Origin: Pseudobacteriovorax sp.
Lineage (GTDB): Bacteria; Bdellovibrionota_B; Oligoflexia; Oligoflexales; Oligoflexaceae
NCBI GenBank assembly: GCA_013215145.1
Contig: JABSRP010000036.1
Span: forward strand, 22,874 to 86,873
DNA: 64,000 nucleotides
Direction: 5' to 3'
The position numbers and the translations under genes were made by a program. Shown here piece by piece: positions 46,313 through 55,374 of the stretch. The notes under the pieces were generated by a model, which saw only the letters and a program-made list of their open reading frames with translations, was not told where the DNA came from and did no database searches. How positions within the stretch are numbered: position 1 is the stretch's first letter; each line of letters begins with the position of its first letter.

Positions 46313-46482
46313 TAGGGCTCTCACGACTCCCCCTCCATGATGATTACTTTTTTTATAGATTTTTTTCGTTTCATAATAGTCAAATTTAGGCATTCTGGAA
46401 TCTTATTGATACTAGGCGAAATCAGAGCGTTCCCGTAATAGAAAAAGCATATTACTATAGAAGTGAACTTAGGGACCTCAAC

Positions 46483-47934
46483 ATGAAACTGCTCCTTTTA
46501 TTGCTTTATGGAATACTGTCGATTTCGGCTTCTGCTCAACAGTGGTCAGACATCACGACAGAACATAGCCTAGGAGTTCTCGCAACCCAACAAGGGGGCG
46601 ACGAATTCGAGACGGAGACCACGTTTTTTGCCAATGCGACTAACTCCCTCAACTGGAATCAAACACGAAACAACGATAACCAGGGAAGCCTAGTTTTTGA
46701 AATTACTGACGATGGTGAGCAATCTCAACGTTCTGCTAGCCTATCGCAGGTATTTCAAAGGCAGCTGAAGTATTGGGAATTTGGGGCTTCACTAAACGGT
46801 GTGGTGAGCAACTCGGACGGTCAGGGTTTTCTCACCCTATCTGAGCAGTTTGATGAGGATTTAGATATCCAGCAATTAGAAAATATCGACTTAAATGCCA
46901 CCGACCAAATCTTTCGACAATCGTTGACGGCTAGTACCAGCGCAAACTATAACTGGGATACTGGCTCGAATGTTGGTATTTCTCTGAGTCGGAATGACGA
47001 ACAGGTTTCCGATGATCTAACATCTCCTCTAGCCGAACAATTGATTCGTGTCGACGGCCGGACGGTAAACTCCATCACTCGCCTTAATGCTAGTTTCGAT
47101 TTGGGATTAGAGCTAAACAGTAACGACCTTAGTATCGTTACTCGCAATGAGGGAACTAAAATCCTTGATGTTGTTCAGGACGATCAGTCAGCACGCGCTC
47201 AATTAGCCTTTTCTCAGTCCAATCGCTGGCAGCTCTCCTTAGGCGGTCTTCGCCAAAGAGTACGATCAGGAGGATTTCAAACAGACGTAACGGGACCCGA
47301 GTCTGCCCTTGCCGTACAGTATTCTCGATTGGGCTCCCTGGAGCTCTTTGTGGGGGTCTATCGGGTAGATTTTTCAGATGGAACGGAAACGTCAAAAATC
47401 GACCGCACAGTAAGCCTCGACCAAGGATTTGATCGATCACAATCAATCTCATTGAATTACGAACAACGGTTCGAGTCTGCGGTGGATATATTTGAAGTCT
47501 TAAGCGATAACCAGGCCGCTTTTGACATCAGAGGATTTGATTCGGAAACGATTACTGCCAACTATAACTATACCCAGCGACGCACGACATCGTCGGTCAG
47601 CCTAAGTCAAAATAACCTTTTTATCAATGACGATGATCTTACCTTTCAAGAATCCATTGTCGCAATAACCCAAGCCTTTAGACAAAATCTCAACGAGACC
47701 TATAGTGTTTCGGCCAATGGAAGACGCATCAATCAGGTTAGCCTAGAAGGCAGCCCTTTGACTAATATTCTGGGTATCAACCTTGGATATAGCGCAGCCT
47801 TAAGGCGCGGAGGCGGTTTTTATCGGTCAGGGACCCTGGGTGTCACGGCCGGTTATGAAACAGCAAGAGACAGCAACTCTGATTTAGAAACGAATCGATC
47901 AACACTAGGGTTTAATGGGAGTTTCCTATTTTGA
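46483..47934 (+). CDS. Outer-membrane beta-barrel protein
   Basis: The 483-residue protein has a cleavable signal peptide (MKLLLLLLYGILSISASA) and then regularly alternating strands rich in Ser, Asn, Gln and aromatic residues (SQVFQRQLKYWEFGASLNG, SVSLSQNNLF). It ends in GFNGSFLF, with the terminal Phe used as the outer-membrane insertion signal. It resembles the large porin-like barrels found with exosortase/PEP-CTERM polysaccharide loci (TIGR03016), but I cannot confirm the match. An AGGGA site precedes the ATG. The channel or anchor role is inferred. Confidence 0.75.
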   Translation: MKLLLLLLYGILSISASAQQWSDITTEHSLGVLATQQGGDEFETETTFFANATNSLNWNQTRNNDNQGSLVFEITDDGEQSQRSASLSQVFQRQLKYWEFGASLNGVVSNSDGQGFLTLSEQFDEDLDIQQLENIDLNATDQIFRQSLTASTSANYNWDTGSNVGISLSRNDEQVSDDLTSPLAEQLIRVDGRTVNSITRLNASFDLGLELNSNDLSIVTRNEGTKILDVVQDDQSARAQLAFSQSNRWQLSLGGLRQRVRSGGFQTDVTGPESALAVQYSRLGSLELFVGVYRVDFSDGTETSKIDRTVSLDQGFDRSQSISLNYEQRFESAVDIFEVLSDNQAAFDIRGFDSETITANYNYTQRRTTSSVSLSQNNLFINDDDLTFQESIVAITQAFRQNLNETYSVSANGRRINQVSLEGSPLTNILGINLGYSAALRRGGGFYRSGTLGVTAGYETARDSNSDLETNRSTLGFNGSFLF

Positions 47935-47958
47935 CGTCGGCCAGCTAACCGGCTACGC

Positions 47959-48459
47959 CTAAAACTTATCTGCCAGAGATTTGTAGGTAATGGACAAAAT
48001 CTCCACCTCAGTCTCACCCTTTGGTCGCATAAACTCGACAAAATCTCCTGCCTTTTTATCGCGAAGGGAAAAGGCTAATGGAGACTTCCAGGAAATGGTA
48101 CCCTTATCAGCATCACACTCTCCGGCTCCTACGATCGCGTAGCTGACTTCTCGGCCATCATCGAATCGAAGCGCAACTGTGGCCCCAAAAAAGACAAGAT
48201 CACTCTTATAGTTTTCGGGGTTTACAATCTGTACATCATCTATAAGGCTCGTTAGGTACCTCAGTCGTTTGTCGATCTCACGCAGGCGTTTTTTACCATA
48301 AATATATTCTGCGTTTTCCGAACGGTCCCCCTCCGCTGCAGCAATAGCAATACCCTCAACAACCTTGGGCCTTTGCTCCTCAAGCAACTCTCGATGCTCT
48401 TCAGCAAGCTTTGCATACCCCCAGGGTGTCAGGGGCTTTTTTAACTCTTGCCACTTCAT
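47959..48459 (-). CDS. greB: Transcription elongation factor GreB
   Basis: The 166-residue protein matches Gre factors: an N-terminal coiled coil (LTPWGYAKLAEEHRELLEEQRPKVVEGIAIAAAEGDRSENAEYIYGKKRLREIDKRLRYL) with the acidic tip residues, followed by the FKBP-like C-terminal domain (FGATVALRFDDGREVSY to DFVEFMRPKGETEVEILSI). The GDRSENAEYIYGKK pattern favours GreB. It rescues backtracked RNA polymerase by stimulating transcript cleavage. The ATG overlaps the serA stop (ATGA), an unusual pairing. Confidence 0.93.
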   Translation of the reverse strand: MKWQELKKPLTPWGYAKLAEEHRELLEEQRPKVVEGIAIAAAEGDRSENAEYIYGKKRLREIDKRLRYLTSLIDDVQIVNPENYKSDLVFFGATVALRFDDGREVSYAIVGAGECDADKGTISWKSPLAFSLRDKKAGDFVEFMRPKGETEVEILSITYKSLADKF

Positions 48460-50048
48460 AAACGGATGGCTTTCGCTCGAATCACATGAGGTATCGAAGC
48501 GATTTTTTTGATATCTTCAGGCCCCATAGCGTTATCAACCCCCAAAATAGCCATGGCCTTGCCGCCTTGTTTATTTCGGGAAAGGTTGAATGAAGAGATA
48601 TTAACGTTCGCATTAGCGAGACCGATACCAATGTTACCAATAACACCGGGAGTATCGTCATTTTCAACAAGCAAGAAACGCCCTCTAGGCTCAACTTCAA
48701 AGTAAAAGTCGTTAAGCAGAGTCATACGCAAGTGTTTTTCCTCAAACACAACGCCACCGATGGTAAGACTTTCGTTGTTGCTACCCTTGATTGTGACTTT
48801 TAAGGCTGATTTATAGCTAGTAAAGCTTGGATCCGTGGTTTCCGAAACCTGAATACCTAGCTTTTCAAATTCTTTGTTCACGTTCACAAAGGAGACAAAT
48901 CCATCGATGACATGATCAGCATAACCTTTCATAAAAGACAGCCGGATGATCGAGTTATCAAGTTCTGAAATGTCCCCTCGGTATTGCAACAAAAACTCTG
49001 TCGGATTAAACCCAAGGACTTGACCAACAACCGAACCTAGTTTTTCTGCAAGCGTCGAGTAAGACTTCAGTACCGGTTTATCTATGACACCAACGTCTGG
49101 AAGATTAATGTGATAATCAACAACAGCACCTTCCACTGCTTTAACTACCTGCTCATATACAGTCATACCAATCGCAAGTTGAGCTTCGATGGTGGAGGCG
49201 CCAATGTGAGGAGAGCACCAAACGTTTTCATGATTCACAAGTTCGGCTAAAGGTTCTGGCTCATTATCGAAGGTATCCAAAGCAGCGCCTGCGATCTTGC
49301 CTTGATTCAAGTAGTTTAGAAGTAGGCTTTCATCAGCAATACCTCCCCGAGCGGCATTAACATATAGTCCCTGCGGTCCCAGTGCAGTAAGGACCTCGGC
49401 GGTGACCATACCAGTCGTTTCGGTATTTTTCGGAACATGCACGCTAAGGATATCGACTTTTTCCGCAAGTTCCACCAAATTGCCAACGGAAGTCACGCCA
49501 TGCTTGGCGAACACTTTTGGTGATATATAGGGATCAAATGCAAAAACCTCTGCATCAAAACCCAGACAAAACTTTGCCACTCGATGGCCGACATTCCCCA
49601 AACCCACTAGTCCGACTCTTTTACCTCGGAGCTCATTTCCAGTGAATTTATGGCGATCCCACCCACCAGACTTCATCGTCTGCTGTGCTTGCGGAATCCT
49701 TCGCAGAATGGAAAGCATCAACCCCAATGTCAGCTCGGCAGCGGAATTGGTATTGCGCCCCGGAGTGTTCATGACTAGGATACCTTTTTCGGTCGCATAG
49801 TCTAAGTCAATATTACCCACCCCTACGGCAGCTCGGGCCACCATTTTCAGTTTGCTCGCATGGTCCATGAGTCTTTTGTCAACGGCTGTTTCGCTGCGAG
49901 TAATCAGCACCTGAGCAGATTCGAGAGCTGATTTAAACTCTTCGAAAGGTCGATCCGGTAGGTAGGTAAGATGGAAGTCTGGATTTTGTTCAAAAGCTGA
50001 GATGGCGTCTTGATGCAATTTGCCGGTGATAAGAATGTTGGTTGTCAT
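48456..50048 (-). CDS. serA: D-3-phosphoglycerate dehydrogenase
   Basis: The enzyme oxidises 3-phosphoglycerate to 3-phosphohydroxypyruvate with NAD+, the first step of serine synthesis. The NAD-binding GLGNVGHRVAKF motif, NAARGGIADE (catalytic Arg), NEPEPL (Glu) and SPHIGAST (His) are all present. After the catalytic part there is an ASB intervening domain and a C-terminal ACT domain (ENDDTPGVIGNIGIGLAN), giving the long SerA form of about 530 residues. The start at 50048 follows AAAGGA; an ATG 7 codons earlier is possible. Its stop overlaps the greB start. Confidence 0.93.
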   Translation of the reverse strand: MTTNILITGKLHQDAISAFEQNPDFHLTYLPDRPFEEFKSALESAQVLITRSETAVDKRLMDHASKLKMVARAAVGVGNIDLDYATEKGILVMNTPGRNTNSAAELTLGLMLSILRRIPQAQQTMKSGGWDRHKFTGNELRGKRVGLVGLGNVGHRVAKFCLGFDAEVFAFDPYISPKVFAKHGVTSVGNLVELAEKVDILSVHVPKNTETTGMVTAEVLTALGPQGLYVNAARGGIADESLLLNYLNQGKIAGAALDTFDNEPEPLAELVNHENVWCSPHIGASTIEAQLAIGMTVYEQVVKAVEGAVVDYHINLPDVGVIDKPVLKSYSTLAEKLGSVVGQVLGFNPTEFLLQYRGDISELDNSIIRLSFMKGYADHVIDGFVSFVNVNKEFEKLGIQVSETTDPSFTSYKSALKVTIKGSNNESLTIGGVVFEEKHLRMTLLNDFYFEVEPRGRFLLVENDDTPGVIGNIGIGLANANVNISSFNLSRNKQGGKAMAILGVDNAMGPEDIKKIASIPHVIRAKAIRL

Positions 50049-50195
50049 TTCATTCCTTTCAAAATTCAAGCTAGGTTCCCGACTTTAGTATCACAGAGTC
50101 ATTGACTGATCGTGGGAATACCTACGAAACTAGCATATTTTATGAGTGTTCAGCTACCGTTGTGTAGGTAATAAGGAGGCAAAGGGGAAAGATAA

Positions 50196-50224
50196 AGCCC
50201 ATAGGTTAGATGTCTCTTTGGGCT
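50196..50224 (-). terminator. Possible terminator at the end of the 50206-51636 gene
   Basis: A 6-bp stem (AGCCCA/TGGGCT) with a 17-base loop overlaps the last codons of the upstream minus-strand gene and is followed on that strand by a T-rich TTTATCTTT. On the plus strand it is also followed by ATTTTTT, so it may act in both directions. The stem is short. Confidence 0.35.
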
Positions 50225-51636
50225 ATTTTTTGTGGAAGAGTCAAAGTCATAGTCCGACCTTTCCGGAACGAGCCTTTTGTTCGGTGAATGATTTCATGGT
50301 TCAGTAGCACTGCGATGTTTAGATCGTGGTCGCTATGACCCCAAAAGGAAAAATCGTTAGATTGACTTCCCTTTTGTCGAGCTTGGAATCCAGACACAAA
50401 AATTTCAGCGTGTTTTGGGAATCCTCCCTTAATTCTAAGCACGCCTTTTTGCCATGTTGCAACAGGCGGCTTTTCCGCGAGTGTCATCAGACGCAAGTGA
50501 CATTCCTTACGGTAACCAGCACAGGGATCTCCCAGTAGACGAAGTCTGCCCGATTCTACAGACTTGGCGCGAAAAACCTGATTTGCGGTGTTGATAAATC
50601 GAGCTCTCTGATCCACGGCCCAAAAATACGGCATGGACTGCGACGCTAAACGCCAAGAATCTTCCTGCCGCACGAATCTATACTTTCGACTCACGTTTTC
50701 TTTGATGTTTTTCAAAAGGGCATCGGATGTATCCGCTATCGTCTTAGAAAAATTTCTAAGAAACGAACGTGTCTGCGTCTTACCCTTGTCGTCTTTCCAG
50801 GTAAAGTCACCTTTGATAAATCCCACATTGTTCCTCAACGGAACGTATCGAATGGTGTATGTCAGCGGAGCGACATCCGCTAGCTGAATACCGTCTTGAC
50901 GGACACGACGCTTTAGCTCGGGGACCACGCGCTTACTAAGCACGCGAGCCTGATGAGATTCCATGATGGTTCCGTATTTGCTCGGCCTATCGACATATTT
51001 GATCGCGATCTTATTGAAGTGCCCAGAATCTGTTTGAGATACCTGACCAGAATCCATCGGTTTGGTTGGCGGTGGGGTTGCTTGCGCCCGGCGGTTTACC
51101 GCAATTTTTTTCGCAGTGGGTAGGGACTCTTTTCTAAGTTTTAATTCAACGCTTGATCTGATGGTCAAGGTCTCAGCCTTCATATTCCCTGGCTCAACAG
51201 CAATTTTCTTATAACCTTCCAAAGACCGGTCAGACTCCAGCTCTTTTTGAATTTTCAAGTAAATGGGTTCCGAAGGATTGACCTTTAGATACCGTCTCCA
51301 TTCTCCAAATGAGTCGCTGACACCTAGTCTTTTACCTTTGGTGGATATCACAGCTCCAGCAACAGGGTTGCCGTTGGATGATACAGCCCTCAGCTCGAGA
51401 AGCACCAATTGAGGAGCATTTCGATCAGCTGAAATCTGAGAGATGCCATACCCAATGAGGCCAGCTAAAAACGTAAAAACTAAAAGTCCTACCCCTCCCT
51501 TCCACTTCTTGATAGAGCGGCTAGCAGTCCTTAGCAAGTTTCGACTTCTTGGTTGACCTTTTTCATACTCTTCGAACAGGTCGAAGGGTTTATCAAAATC
51601 GTATAGGGATGGCCGTTTTCTGTTTTTCTGGCCCAC
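50206..51636 (-). CDS. Membrane-anchored protein of unknown function
   Basis: The 476-residue protein has a basic cytoplasmic N-terminus (residues 1-45), one TM segment near 49-66 (GGVGLLVFTFLAGLIGY) and a long periplasmic part. Near residues 80-170 is a beta-sandwich region with an Ig/carboxypeptidase-regulatory-like flavour (LELRAVSSNGNPVAGAVISTKG). The C-terminal part (about 340-440) contains several Cys and basic strands. I recognise no catalytic motif. It is divergent from an adjacent envelope gene run, separated by about 145 bases, and may belong functionally with it. Confidence 0.65.
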   Translation of the reverse strand: MGQKNRKRPSLYDFDKPFDLFEEYEKGQPRSRNLLRTASRSIKKWKGGVGLLVFTFLAGLIGYGISQISADRNAPQLVLLELRAVSSNGNPVAGAVISTKGKRLGVSDSFGEWRRYLKVNPSEPIYLKIQKELESDRSLEGYKKIAVEPGNMKAETLTIRSSVELKLRKESLPTAKKIAVNRRAQATPPPTKPMDSGQVSQTDSGHFNKIAIKYVDRPSKYGTIMESHQARVLSKRVVPELKRRVRQDGIQLADVAPLTYTIRYVPLRNNVGFIKGDFTWKDDKGKTQTRSFLRNFSKTIADTSDALLKNIKENVSRKYRFVRQEDSWRLASQSMPYFWAVDQRARFINTANQVFRAKSVESGRLRLLGDPCAGYRKECHLRLMTLAEKPPVATWQKGVLRIKGGFPKHAEIFVSGFQARQKGSQSNDFSFWGHSDHDLNIAVLLNHEIIHRTKGSFRKGRTMTLTLPQKIAQRDI

Positions 51637-51781
51637 AACTGGCTCCTAACTTAGTTTCCTATAGTGTATAAGGCTGGATTTAATTTTGGAGGGTAGATAT
51701 TGCCTGTTAACTGGGAAAAAAAGCTTTAATTGCGGTCTTCTGAGGTCCATAATGGAATCCATACTGAAATGTGGGGGCATA

Positions 51782-52626
51782 ATGAAAATCAGTATCATCC
51801 TGTTTTGTCTGCTATTTAGTTTTCCAGTATTGAGTCAGGATCGTAAAATTTTGCCACCAGGAGCCCCCAAAGTCGTTGTTCCACCTCATCCTACGGAAAA
51901 AGATGTGGAGCGAAATCTTAAAAGAAAACGTCAGTATCGAAAAAAAATAAGATAGGAAAACCAGTAGCAACACCGCGAAAAAAAGATCCGCCTTTGACCG
52001 AAAAATTGCAGGAGGAAGCCCCAAAACTAACTAGTTTGAGTCTCAGGAATCAAGTAAGTTTTTTTATACCTGGGGTTTTCGTTTCTGGAGACGCTCGCCG
52101 TGATTACGCATTCGAACCTGGACTAAGCTACCGACTAGAAAAAAAAATTGCTCGCGATTCGACGACTGAGGGGTTTGACTACTGGTACGGTTTGCGGATT
52201 ATCCCCTTCAATGGATATGGTACGTACCGCAATCAAAATGCAAGATTCAATTTTTTGGCATTTGGTCCAAGTTTTACTTTATCTGACATAAGGGTCGAAG
52301 CTGACTCGTCGGATTCCAAAAAATCTTCAGAAAACAAAGAAAAATCAAAAAAAACGGCTACTTCAGCATCAAAAAACTCGAAAGGCTGGCTTTTTTCCTT
52401 TGGTTTATCAGCCGTTAGCCGATATGTGAGGTTACCAGACGGCGGCAGTTTCGAGGGCGAGCTGGAAACTAAGAGCATTGCCTTGGACCCACCGGGTATC
52501 TGGACGGAGATTTACTACGCGCAAATCTTCGCAAATACAATCAGCGTGGAGTACGGTGGTGGGTTACATGCAGGGGAGAGTAAAGTTTTTTATTACATCA
52601 GTATCGGGATGGGTATTTGGATGTAG
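51782..52626 (+). CDS. Predicted outer-membrane barrel protein split by a frameshift
   Basis: The ATG at 51782 (GGGGGC upstream) encodes a signal peptide (MKISIILFCLLFSFPVLS) and a basic, Pro-rich segment that stops at 51955. A second frame, shifted by -1 and open from about 51919 to 52626, continues without a signal or good start (only a TTG at 51994 with no ribosome site). It encodes a beta-rich region with glycine/aromatic strands (LRNQVSFFIPGVFVSGD, LAFGPSFTLSDI, VEYGGGLHAGE). The frames would join at an A8 tract (51940-51947), giving one exported protein of about 280 residues. A Lys/Ser-rich linker lies in the middle. Programmed slippage, phase-variable tract or sequencing error are all possible. 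Confidence 0.55.
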
Positions 52627-53305
52627 GTTGACGCTTATTTTGTGTTCTTGCCTGATGATTGCGGGCTGCCGTTCGTCAGAAGAAAAACCACCTCCCGAAC
52701 CAAGCTTCGAAGACTTAGACGCAGAAGCAGTGGACGATCCCAATCTTGAAGATATTACAAAAAGCGTTCAGGAGAGTGGCAATTACCCAACTCCTCATCC
52801 GAAAGACTTGGAAGCCTGGACTCTTAAGTCGATGCTTATGACCGAAGAAAAACCCAGCAACGAAGATATGGTTGAATGCCGCAACGAGCTCCTATCAGTG
52901 GGCAACTCGGTGATCAACGCCGCTGATTTGCTGAATGCGCAAGAGCAACTCCTTGCTGAGGTCAAACAATCCTGGAGGCGCTATCATTGGTGTTTCTACT
53001 ATTCTGTCATGCTCATTGACAGCAAACTCAAATCTGATGCCCTAGGAAAAACTCTCAATTCGAGGCTTTCAAATTATCACAAAGAAATGAAAACCCTCTG
53101 GATCATGGCCAGTACTCTTAGCAAAGCCACCTCTGATGAGGCGTATTTCCAGTATTTGAGAAAACACTACATCAGCACCTCCGAGAAATACTTCGCTAGA
53201 CGTCTCAATATCACAGGCAAGGCCTTAGGATGGTCACCAGATTCGTCCCAAGGAAGGCCTGCAGGTGAATTAGATCCTGCCGATGCTAACTTAGAAGAAG
53301 ACTAG
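52568..53305 (+). CDS. Lipoprotein of unknown function
   Basis: I chose the ATG at 52568 (GGTGG upstream); a TTG at 52628, just after the stop of the previous gene, is a plausible alternative. Both lead into the lipoprotein signal LILCSCLMIAGC. The mature part is acidic near the start (PSFEDLDAEAVDDPNLED) and then helical, with two Cys, in a region of about 150 residues rich in charged and aromatic residues. No domain recognised. Part of the envelope gene run from 51782 to 55374. Confidence 0.6.
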   Translation: MQGRVKFFITSVSGWVFGCRLTLILCSCLMIAGCRSSEEKPPPEPSFEDLDAEAVDDPNLEDITKSVQESGNYPTPHPKDLEAWTLKSMLMTEEKPSNEDMVECRNELLSVGNSVINAADLLNAQEQLLAEVKQSWRRYHWCFYYSVMLIDSKLKSDALGKTLNSRLSNYHKEMKTLWIMASTLSKATSDEAYFQYLRKHYISTSEKYFARRLNITGKALGWSPDSSQGRPAGELDPADANLEED

Positions 53306-53375
53306 TCAAAAACTGCCTGTTTAAAAATTAACGCTAAGTCCGATGCCCCTATCGCAACTAAAAGGGGTATGTTTC

Positions 53376-54590
53376 ATGCGTTGGTTTTTTGTGTTTTTAT
53401 TGATGGCAGCGGCTACGCAATCAAACGCGGCTACTAGCAGTGGCACAAGCTCGGGGGCCGCCACAGACCTGTACGTCGACAACGAACTTGACGAGTACGA
53501 ACCTGCTCCCCGGCGCAATGTGGCTGATGCCCCATCTGTTAGACGATTTCACGAGGTTCTCGAAGAGCTCCTAGTCGAGTTCGGTCACGATATCAAAACA
53601 GGACAGGTTCAGAGTCTCAAAAACTTATCTATTCGCAGAACGATGGTCAGTGATACCTTGCCAAGATCCTACGGTAATTACGTCGAGCTTTTAGTTGCTG
53701 AAAGATTTCGCGAGAATTCTAGAATTAAGCTTATCAGTTGTCTTCCTTGCAAATCCAAGTCATCGCGGATCATCAATCAAAAATTAGTGATTACCTCTCC
53801 CCATACTAATGTCGAAGAAATGGCAAGGGCAGCCGATCGCTTGGGCATCGACTACTTTATGGATGTGATTCTCGTCTATCATACCACTCACATGGTATTG
53901 GCCTTCCAGATTTTCAACACGGAAACCAAAGAGATGGTTTGGGCTAGGACCTACAATAGCGAAACCATCCGGAGTCGTTTTCAAAAGTTGGCCGTCGACT
54001 ATAAGCAAGTAGTGAAGTCGAGGGTTAGTGATGAGTACGTTCCCGAATGGCGCTACTTGGTGGGCTTTGGTGGAGGCAGTATTCCCAACGTAGTTGCCGG
54101 TGCTCGAGAGTCCAGCATGCTAACTCTGCATGTTCGCGGCACAGAAAAGTTTAACAATCGTCGAAGCGAATTTGGACTTTTGACCTCATTGAATATCTCA
54201 ACGTCGTCAATTCTTAGCGAATATCCAACCACAACCACCAGTGCAACCACGGAAACCACGGAAGAAACCACAGAAGAAACGACGGAGACTGAACTTCAGC
54301 CATTTACTACGGCTTTGGGGTTATATGCGATTTACGGTCACAACTTTTTCGGTCAGGTAGAAAATTTTGATCGGATCAGATTCGGGCTTACATCTGCCCT
54401 GGGATTGCATCTGGCAGCTGGATATATCGCTCCGGCCCTCAGAGTTGGAACCGATATGTTTTTAGGAAAGAAGTTTCTGATTAGTTTTAGCGGTCTCTTT
54501 GTCGGAGGTGCAAACATTTTGGTAGACGGTAAATTCGTCAGAATCGATGGTGGAGGAGGCGGTGATGTTACCATATCTTATAGCTTCTAG
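53376..54590 (+). CDS. FlgO-like N-terminal domain with C-terminal outer-membrane barrel
   Basis: The ATG at 53376 (AAGGGG upstream) starts a signal peptide (MRWFFVFLLMAAATQSNA). Residues about 60-215 resemble the FlgO/LpoB-type alpha/beta domain: LPRSYGNYVELLVAERFRENSRIKLIS, then AARADRLGIDYFMDVILVYHTTHMVLAFQIFNTETKEMVWARTY. The C-terminal part is beta-rich and ends in VTISYSF, with terminal Phe. A Thr/Glu-rich low-complexity segment near residues 284-306 separates them. It probably sits in the outer membrane; function unknown. Confidence 0.65.
   Translation: MRWFFVFLLMAAATQSNAATSSGTSSGAATDLYVDNELDEYEPAPRRNVADAPSVRRFHEVLEELLVEFGHDIKTGQVQSLKNLSIRRTMVSDTLPRSYGNYVELLVAERFRENSRIKLISCLPCKSKSSRIINQKLVITSPHTNVEEMARAADRLGIDYFMDVILVYHTTHMVLAFQIFNTETKEMVWARTYNSETIRSRFQKLAVDYKQVVKSRVSDEYVPEWRYLVGFGGGSIPNVVAGARESSMLTLHVRGTEKFNNRRSEFGLLTSLNISTSSILSEYPTTTTSATTETTEETTEETTETELQPFTTALGLYAIYGHNFFGQVENFDRIRFGLTSALGLHLAAGYIAPALRVGTDMFLGKKFLISFSGLFVGGANILVDGKFVRIDGGGGGDVTISYSF
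54225..54293 (+). repeat. Coding Thr/Glu low-complexity repeat
   Basis: Codons ACC/ACG/GAA recur as imperfect units (TTTTS, then TTE and TTEE units), encoding a Thr/Glu-rich spacer inside the outer-membrane barrel gene. Such tracts can vary in length by replication slippage. Confidence 0.7.
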
Positions 54591-55374
54591 CTTAATTTTC
54601 CTAGCGTTTGTGAGCTCATGTCGGTCTTCCGGTGGAAGCCATGTTTCCGACGATCTAGATACCATCGTCGAAGGCACCATTTCTTATCCCTTTTATGTTG
54701 ATACAGACCCTATTGGTCAAGACGCCCCCGATCAGAAGTTTGTTATCAAAACTATCTCAGGCGATACGGAGTATGTGGTCGAAATTCCTAACGCAGCGGC
54801 GGAATACGAAGTTATGGTTCCACTCGCCTTAGCCAACAATGGACAAACAGTGGATAGAAAATTGTCGAAGGTGAGAAATCCTCAGCTCACTGACCGCGAG
54901 TTGATTGCACAATTTCCAAGTCTTGATGCCGCGACTGAAGAAGAAAGGATGCTTTTGGACAAAGCGTTTGGAGTCAGCGAAGAAGGAGGGCCGCGCCAGG
55001 CACCAAGCTACTCAGTGGGGCTGGCAAAACTGAATCAGCTATACAGAAAACGGGAATATGAGTTGGCACTCATTGAAGTCAATAACCTACTCGCATTCTA
55101 CCCAACCAGCGCTCGTCTTTACAAAATGAAAGGAACGATCCTGCGAAAAACCGATGATCTAAGGCTAGCCGAAAAAGCGTGGATCAGAGCTAGTGAGCTT
55201 GCGCCGAGTGATCCTGTGATAAAACGCGGATTGCTAAGTCTGCGCCGCCGTATCGAAGAGCGACGCATGAGTTCGCCCGTGAAGTCTCAGAACCGGGTAG
55301 CACCCGCGACTTCCCCAAACGCACAACAGCCTGTACCGCCTCAAAATAAACAGCCTTTATCAGCACCGCAGTAG
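54565..55374 (+). CDS. TPR-containing lipoprotein
   Basis: The ATG at 54565 lies inside the end of the previous gene, with GGAGGAGG upstream. A lipoprotein signal ends in FVSSC. Residues about 25-140 are beta-rich and unassigned. Residues about 150-230 form TPR-like helices (AKLNQLYRKREYELALIEVNNLLAFYPTSARLYKMKGTILRKTDDLRLAEKAW). A Pro/Gln-rich tail ends the protein. TPR lipoproteins often scaffold envelope complexes. Translational overlap with the previous gene supports joint function. It abuts the next convergent gene end to end. Confidence 0.7.
   Translation: MLPYLIASSLIFLAFVSSCRSSGGSHVSDDLDTIVEGTISYPFYVDTDPIGQDAPDQKFVIKTISGDTEYVVEIPNAAAEYEVMVPLALANNGQTVDRKLSKVRNPQLTDRELIAQFPSLDAATEEERMLLDKAFGVSEEGGPRQAPSYSVGLAKLNQLYRKREYELALIEVNNLLAFYPTSARLYKMKGTILRKTDDLRLAEKAWIRASELAPSDPVIKRGLLSLRRRIEERRMSSPVKSQNRVAPATSPNAQQPVPPQNKQPLSAPQ

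Noticed and set aside
51994..52626. Independent gene starting at TTG 51994
   Set aside because: No ribosome site and no signal peptide for a barrel-like protein; joining to the upstream frame explains it better.
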